Positions 47,154-50,742 of a stretch of DNA of 50,742 nucleotides are shown one piece after another. The notes beneath the pieces were generated by a model. That model made no database searches and had not been told where the DNA came from. It was given only the letters and a program-made list of their open reading frames with translations. The DNA is taken from the NCBI GenBank assembly GCA_012728895.1, contig JAAYEG010000006.1:1-50742 (forward strand), in the 5' to 3' direction. Source of the stretch: Methanospirillum sp. GTDB lineage: Archaea; Halobacteriota; Methanomicrobia; Methanomicrobiales; Methanospirillaceae. A program made the translations under genes and the position numbers. Position 1 is the stretch's first letter, and each line of letters opens with the position of its first letter.

Positions 47154-48034
47154 ACGTCCGCCTCGTCGACATCGACAGCCGGATCCCAAACCTCGCCCTG
47201 ATGCAGGTCAGCGCCTACCACAAGGCGCAGGGCGACGAGGTCGGCTTCGATGTGAATGACCCAGATCGGGTTTACGTTAGCTGTATATTCTCGAAGAACG
47301 CGGCGACGGCGCGCGGGGTGGCGACGATGTTCCCCGGCGCCGACGTGACGCTCGGGGGCTCGGGGCTCGGCTATTCGTGGCTCCCCGAGGCCATGCAGAA
47401 GATCAGGCCCGATTACGACCTCTACCCGTCCGAATATTCGCTCGGGTTCACCTCGCGGGGCTGCATCCGGAACTGCGAGTTCTGCATCGTCCGGGCGAAG
47501 GAAGGACGGTTCCGGCGCTGGCAACACCCGCGCGAGTTCCACGACGAGCGCTTCGACACGATCGCCATGCTCGACAACAACATACTCGCCGATAAAAAGT
47601 GGTTCTTCGAGGTCTCCGACTGGTGCCTCGCGCACCGGCTGAAGGTCGATTTTATGCAGGGGCTTGATGTCCGGCTCCTCGACGAGGAGATCGCGGAACG
47701 GCTCAAGGCGCTCAGGTGGGCCGCCAATATCCGCTTTGCCTTCGACCACGTCGACGAGGAGCCCGCTGTGTTGCAGGGGATCCGGTTGCTCGACGCAGCC
47801 GGGATCAATCTGAGGAACGACGTTTCCTTCTTCGTCCTGGCCGGCTTCAAGGGCTCGACGTTCGAGGACGCGCTCTATCGGTGCCGGAGGCTGCGCGAGG
47901 CGGGCACGAACGCCTACGTGATGCGGTATACCCGGTCGTCGAAGCTGAACGCCCTGGCGCGGTGGGCGAACGCGCGCCAACTCTTCTGGACGATGGACTT
48001 TGCCGACTACACCCGCAAGGCGGTGGCGCCGTGA
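47150..48034 (+). CDS. Radical SAM protein
   Basis: A 294-residue enzyme from GTG. CIRNCEFC at residues 105-112 is the CxxxCxxC ligand set for the 4Fe-4S cluster that cleaves S-adenosylmethionine. The first 80 residues (VRLVDIDSRIPNLALMQVSA, VTLGGSGLG) resemble a B12-binding-like Rossmann domain but lack the DxHxxG motif. Downstream, DFMQGLDVRLLDEEIAERL and FFVLAGFKGSTFEDAL fit the TIM barrel. Substrate unknown; possibilities include modification of nucleic acid or a small molecule. The DNA-directed neighbours favour the former. Confidence 0.85.
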   Translation: MNVRLVDIDSRIPNLALMQVSAYHKAQGDEVGFDVNDPDRVYVSCIFSKNAATARGVATMFPGADVTLGGSGLGYSWLPEAMQKIRPDYDLYPSEYSLGFTSRGCIRNCEFCIVRAKEGRFRRWQHPREFHDERFDTIAMLDNNILADKKWFFEVSDWCLAHRLKVDFMQGLDVRLLDEEIAERLKALRWAANIRFAFDHVDEEPAVLQGIRLLDAAGINLRNDVSFFVLAGFKGSTFEDALYRCRRLREAGTNAYVMRYTRSSKLNALARWANARQLFWTMDFADYTRKAVAP

Positions 48035-48504
48035 GCACGGCCGCGCGCCGGCTCGGGTTCAGCTTCGCCCCGCCGAAGAAGGCGAAAGCGGGGAAGCAGC
48101 CGCACCGGCGCGTGGTCGAGGACGGCTATACGTTCGGTAGCGAAACCGAGCGCGCGTTCTACCGGGTGCTTAAACTCTGGCGCGCGGCCGGCCGGATCAC
48201 GGCGATCGAGCCGCACCCCGTCTTCACCTTCCAGGCGAAGTTCACGAACGCCCGCGGCATCAGGCGGGCCGCGCGGAAGTACACGGCGGACTTCCGGGTA
48301 ACGCTCGCGGACGGCTCGGAGCGCGTCTTCGAGGTGAAGGGCGCGAAGAAAACGAAGGGGGTCGTCGGCCCGTTCTGGACGCTGGATTACAAGATCCGGC
48401 GGGACGCCGTCGAGCTGCAGTACGGGATCGCCATCTGGACGGTCTACCCGGACGGCGGGCAATGGATCGACGCGGACACGAAGAAGCCGGTGGTGTGGAC
48501 GTGA
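48031..48504 (+). CDS. DUF1064-like nuclease, divergent copy
   Basis: A 157-residue protein, GTG in a GTGA overlap. It shares order and spacing with the protein at 768: PKKAKAGKQPHRRVVEDG, a helix, HPVFTFQAKF, YTADFRVTLADGSERVFEVKG. The D of ADF and the EVK of FEVKG match the PD-(D/E)XK core. Like the left copy it is followed by a methyltransferase remnant. It may process DNA or assist recombination. Confidence 0.7.
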   Translation: MSTAARRLGFSFAPPKKAKAGKQPHRRVVEDGYTFGSETERAFYRVLKLWRAAGRITAIEPHPVFTFQAKFTNARGIRRAARKYTADFRVTLADGSERVFEVKGAKKTKGVVGPFWTLDYKIRRDAVELQYGIAIWTVYPDGGQWIDADTKKPVVWT

Positions 48505-48590
48505 CGGCCCGGATCATCACCGGCGACGCGCTCGCGCCGCTCCTGGCCGTGAGGACGTTGGATGCGTTCTTCGAGGAGGCGGAGGCGTGA
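48501..48590 (+). pseudogene. Methyltransferase with large internal deletion
   Basis: A 29-residue frame, VTARIITGDALAPLL and then TLDAFFEEAEA. The first nine residues match the N-terminus of the methyltransferase at 15653 and the last eleven its C-terminus (TLDQFTEAEA). All catalytic motifs are missing. The ends, including the GTGAC junction to the next frame, are preserved. This points to an in-frame internal deletion of nearly 290 codons. Confidence 0.65.
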
Positions 48591-48652
48591 CCGGCGTCGC
48601 GCCCATGCCGTACCGAAAATTATGTATCAAAGTATCTATCTGGAAGTGGTAA
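48587..48652 (+). CDS. 21-residue peptide, doubtful
   Basis: A frame from GTG overlapping the relic's stop, containing MPYRKLCIKVSIWKW. In the intact region the gene after the methyltransferase also starts GTGACC, so this may be the remnant of another gene. A/T content rises here (AAAATTATGTATC), which may be a TATA box for 48692. Confidence 0.25.
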   Translation: MTGVAPMPYRKLCIKVSIWKW

Positions 48653-48653
48653 A

Positions 48654-48695
48654 ATGAGACGATCAACCGCCAATGGTGGTGAGGTGCAAGCATGA
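48654..48695 (+). CDS. 13-residue leader peptide, doubtful
   Basis: A frame MRRSTANGGEVQA ending in an ATGA overlap with the ParB/MT-A70 gene. It contains the ribosome binding site GGTGAGGTG for that gene. It may be a coupling leader or chance. Confidence 0.25.
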   Translation: MRRSTANGGEVQA

Positions 48696-49924
48696 TTGGA
48701 ACCCAGGCCGCACCGTCACCGGTCGGGGTTTTTGGAACCCTGCCTATATCATCCATTCGGATCAAGCCGGGCCGCCGGCCACTGAATGAAACAAAAGTCG
48801 GTGAGATTGCCGAGTCGATCCCGGTCGTCGGTCTGATCAACCCGATCACGGTCTCGGCCGACAACGTCCTGATCGCTGGGCTCCATCGGGTCGAGGCGTT
48901 CAACCGGCTCGGTCTCAGCGAGATCCCCGCGATCGTCTTCAGCTACGACGAGATACAGGCGAAGCTCGCCGAAGTCCTCGAGAACTCCGCCCGCTCCGAC
49001 CTCTCTGAACTCGCGAAAGGGCAGGCGCTCCTCGAGGCGAAGACGCTCTACGAGGCGATGCACCCCGAAACGAAACGGGGCGCCGCCGGGGCCGCCGCGA
49101 GATGGGATGCGACTGGCGAAACGCCAGTTGCATTTACAACAGTGGCGGCAAAAGAGGCGGGGAAATCGGACAGTGCTATATTTCGATCGATCCAGATCGC
49201 GAAGGCGATCGCACCCGACGTCCAGGAGGCGATCGCCGGCACCGACCTCGCCGACTCGAAAAAAGACCTGCTCAACCTCGCCCGGATCAAAGACCCAGAG
49301 AAACAGCGCGAGGTCGCCCGGAAGGTGCTCGCGGGAGAGGCGAAGGACGTCCACACGGCCTACCTCAATGTGAACCGCGCCGAGAAGCTCGAGGCGCTCG
49401 CCGAACCGGCGCCCATGAGCACCGCGGCGGGCTCCTATAATGTGATCCTCGCCGATCCCCCGTGGCGGTATGAGTTTTCAGAGACGTCCGGTCGCAAGGT
49501 CGAGAACCACTATCCGACGATGGATCTCGCCGACATCGCGGCACTGGAGATCCCGGCCGACGAGACCGCGATCCTCTTCCTATGGACAACCGCTCCGAAG
49601 CTCGAGGAGGGGCTAGACATCCTACGGGCGTGGGGCTTCACGTACAAGACCTGCGCGATCTGGGACAAACTGAAGAAAGGGCTCGGCTACTACTTCCGCG
49701 TTCGTCACGAGATCCTGCTCGTCGGGACGCGGGGCGACTTCCCGACGCCGGCCGCCGAGACCCGCCCCGACTCGGTCTTCTCAATACCGAAGGGCGAGCA
49801 CTCGGCGAAGCCCGAGATCGTCCACGAAATGATCGAGGCCATGTACCCGAAGGCCCGCCGGCTCGAGGTCTTCGCACGGGCGGCCCGGCCCGGGTGGGAG
49901 GTGTGGGGCAATGAGGTCTCATAA
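48692..49924 (+). CDS. ParB-like/MT-A70 adenine methyltransferase fusion
   Basis: A 410-residue protein. Residues 15-105 are a ParB/Srx-like domain (GRRPLNETKVGEIAESIP, NVLIAGLHRVEAFNRLG). Residues 105-235 are a helical middle with KSDSAIFRSIQIAKAI, like the ParB HTH. Residues 240-405 are an MT-A70 N6-adenine methyltransferase: DPPW at 255-258, HYPTMDLADIAAL, ETAILFLWTTAPKLEEG and LLVGTRGDFP. The DNA-recognition part probably targets the methylase. Viral use could be protection from restriction. The start is ATG overlapping a tiny upstream frame, with GGTGAGGTG before it. Confidence 0.85.
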   Translation: MIGTQAAPSPVGVFGTLPISSIRIKPGRRPLNETKVGEIAESIPVVGLINPITVSADNVLIAGLHRVEAFNRLGLSEIPAIVFSYDEIQAKLAEVLENSARSDLSELAKGQALLEAKTLYEAMHPETKRGAAGAAARWDATGETPVAFTTVAAKEAGKSDSAIFRSIQIAKAIAPDVQEAIAGTDLADSKKDLLNLARIKDPEKQREVARKVLAGEAKDVHTAYLNVNRAEKLEALAEPAPMSTAAGSYNVILADPPWRYEFSETSGRKVENHYPTMDLADIAALEIPADETAILFLWTTAPKLEEGLDILRAWGFTYKTCAIWDKLKKGLGYYFRVRHEILLVGTRGDFPTPAAETRPDSVFSIPKGEHSAKPEIVHEMIEAMYPKARRLEVFARAARPGWEVWGNEVS

Positions 49925-50531
49925 CTTCGACGCGTGCCTCGAGTATTCGCACCGGGCATCGGTCGAAGGCATATTCGATGCCGCGTACCGCGAGTGGTTC
50001 CCCGACCTGCAACGGATCGAACTCGCCGAAGACATGGCCCGGCAGCGGAGAGGGATCGATAAGGTGCTCCACTTCGCAGCGGGCAACTCGTGGACGGTCG
50101 ATGAGAAGATGCGGAAGGAAGATTATGGGGACATTCTGATCGAGACAATCTCTGTTTTCCAGAATAACCAGAAGGTGAAAAAAGGATGGATCTACACCTG
50201 CCAGTGTGACTTTATCGTCTACGGGATCGAGCCAACGCGGAAAGCGTACCTCCTCCCTGTGCCCCTCCTGAAGAAGGCGTGGTTGAAGAACCATCATGTG
50301 TGGGAGCAGACCCATCGATCGGTCACTGCCAGGAACGAGAGGAACGGATCCCGGTGGCAGACGATCTCGACGGCGGTCCCGATCCGCGATCTCCTCGACG
50401 CGATCCGCCTCGAAATGATCAGAAACTTCCACGAAAAACCAGAATCGGGCGGGCAGATGTCGCTTTTCGACTTCAAAAAGCCGGCACTTTACCAGGACCA
50501 CGAGTATTCTTTCGAGGAGATCGCCGCATGA
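49911..50531 (+). CDS. PD-(D/E)XK nuclease-like protein with PIP box
   Basis: A 206-residue protein overlapping the methylase by 14 bases. GIDKVLHF at 48-55 and TVDEKMR at 62-68 give the D and DxK/ExK of a PD-(D/E)XK core, followed by IYTCQCDFIVYG. The C-terminus has QMSLFDFKK at 182-190, close to archaeal PCNA-interacting (PIP) boxes of the Q-x-x-LFDF type. It is likely a nuclease recruited to the host sliding clamp during replication or repair. The nuclease call comes from motifs, the clamp contact is inference. Confidence 0.65.
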   Translation: MRSHNFDACLEYSHRASVEGIFDAAYREWFPDLQRIELAEDMARQRRGIDKVLHFAAGNSWTVDEKMRKEDYGDILIETISVFQNNQKVKKGWIYTCQCDFIVYGIEPTRKAYLLPVPLLKKAWLKNHHVWEQTHRSVTARNERNGSRWQTISTAVPIRDLLDAIRLEMIRNFHEKPESGGQMSLFDFKKPALYQDHEYSFEEIAA

Positions 50532-50537
50532 GCCCCG

Positions 50538-50597
50538 AAACACAGTACCATTTTGGTACTAAAACACCCCCAACACAGTACTATTTTAGTACTAAAA
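50538..50597. promoter_or_regulatory. Tandem operator of two inverted repeats
   Basis: AGTACCA-TTT-TGGTACT at 50544-50560 and AGTACTA-TTT-TAGTACT at 50577-50593 are perfect 7-3-7 inverted repeats 33 bases apart, about three helical turns. Each is preceded by ACAC and followed by AAAA, so the flanks are also repeated. They share CAGTAC with the palindromes at 1630 and 1828. They lie just before the ATG at 50601 and could bind cooperating repressor dimers. Confidence 0.65.
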
Positions 50598-50600
50598 GCG

Positions 50601-50726
50601 ATGGCGACGCTGGACCCGCAGAAAGGACCGCCGAAGCCGGCGCCGGGAGCACTCGTCGAACGCGAGGCTATGCCGGAGCGTCGGGACTGGTGGGGAGAGG
50701 AGTGTCCGGATCGTCGAGGAGAATGA
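50601..50726 (+). CDS. 41-residue protein under the tandem operator
   Basis: MATLDPQKGPPKPAPGALVE is the start, with RRDWWGEECPDRRGE at the end. It ends in an ATGA overlap with the next start, as elsewhere in the genome. A frame starting at 50528 and open to the window end is the competitor, but it would translate the operator. Function unknown. Confidence 0.45.
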   Translation: MATLDPQKGPPKPAPGALVEREAMPERRDWWGEECPDRRGE

Positions 50727-50742
50727 CCATGCATCGGCGGCC
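50723..50742 (+). CDS. Start of a gene cut by the window edge
   Basis: ATGACCATGCATCGGCGG begins an open frame (MTMHRR) coupled by ATGA to the previous frame. Only six codons are visible, so identity is unknown. Confidence 0.3.

Noticed and set aside
50538-50597. Short CRISPR-like array
   Set aside because: Only two units, each itself an inverted repeat, with a spacer too short and no cas genes; an operator is more likely.
50528-50742. + strand frame open to the window end, beginning MSPETQYHFG
   Set aside because: Its first 23 codons are the tandem operator and the rest is out of frame with a coupled short gene at 50601; kept only as an alternative.
1-50742. tRNA, rRNA, integrase, attachment sites, insertion sequences or DNA polymerase
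   Set aside because: None could be recognised in any frame or by eye; whether the virus integrates or encodes replication genes outside the window remains open.
1-50742. Haloarchaeal virus
   Set aside because: GC content would fit, but lysine is frequent and the capsid and tail proteins are not strongly acidic.

Overview
The window reads as most of the genome, or a long provirus segment, of a tailed double-stranded DNA virus (Caudoviricetes, siphovirus-like) that probably infects a high-GC euryarchaeon. All supported genes lie on the + strand and most neighbours share an ATGA or GTGA stop/start overlap. Archaeal signs are A/T-rich TATA-like boxes about 30 bases upstream of several starts in otherwise GC-rich DNA, GGTGA-type ribosome binding sites, several PKD domains, and a C-terminal PCNA-binding motif close to archaeal PIP boxes. 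Lysine is common and the proteins are not strongly acidic, which argues against a haloarchaeon. A methanogen of the Methanomicrobia is my best guess, as an inference.

Left accessory region (1-4245): a repeated HTH/Myb-like protein family, a DUF1064-type nuclease, a methyltransferase relic, a ribbon-helix-helix regulator, a control region with two perfect 23-base palindromes, several small unknown proteins and a dCMP deaminase.

Packaging and head region (4285-25900): a small-terminase-like protein; a large terminase interrupted in its Walker A loop by a 144-residue mini-intein with the class 3 signature; small zinc-ribbon and MGGxGASS-tagged proteins under two related palindromic operators; a portal with a JAB/MPN-like C-terminus; an HEYGH metalloprotease-like protein; an unknown protein of the same modular design; a beta-class DNA methyltransferase; a MuF-like minor head protein; a C-type-lectin-like adhesin; a maturation protease/scaffold; a decoration protein; the major capsid protein; a possible head fibre; and connector genes.

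Tail region (25363-44048): completion and terminator proteins; tail tube; G/GT chaperones joined by an in-frame A-AAA-AAC slippery site; a 1569-residue tape measure with exact 43- and 49-codon repeats and a PKD domain; distal tail protein; a Gp37-like tail-tip protein; collar fibre; two beta-helix spikes; and a protein with a serine-less SGNH fold plus a metalloprotease-like domain inserted inside a PKD domain.

Right accessory region (44100-50742): small regulators and zinc proteins, two more HTH/Myb paralogs, a radical SAM protein, a second DUF1064-like nuclease, an internally deleted methyltransferase, a ParB/MT-A70 fusion, a PD-(D/E)XK nuclease with a PIP box, and a tandem operator. It echoes the left end (HTH/Myb, DUF1064-like, methyltransferase remnant), so a cassette appears to have been copied around the genome and partly decayed. 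I see no integrase, polymerase, reverse transcriptase, tRNA, rRNA or CRISPR array.
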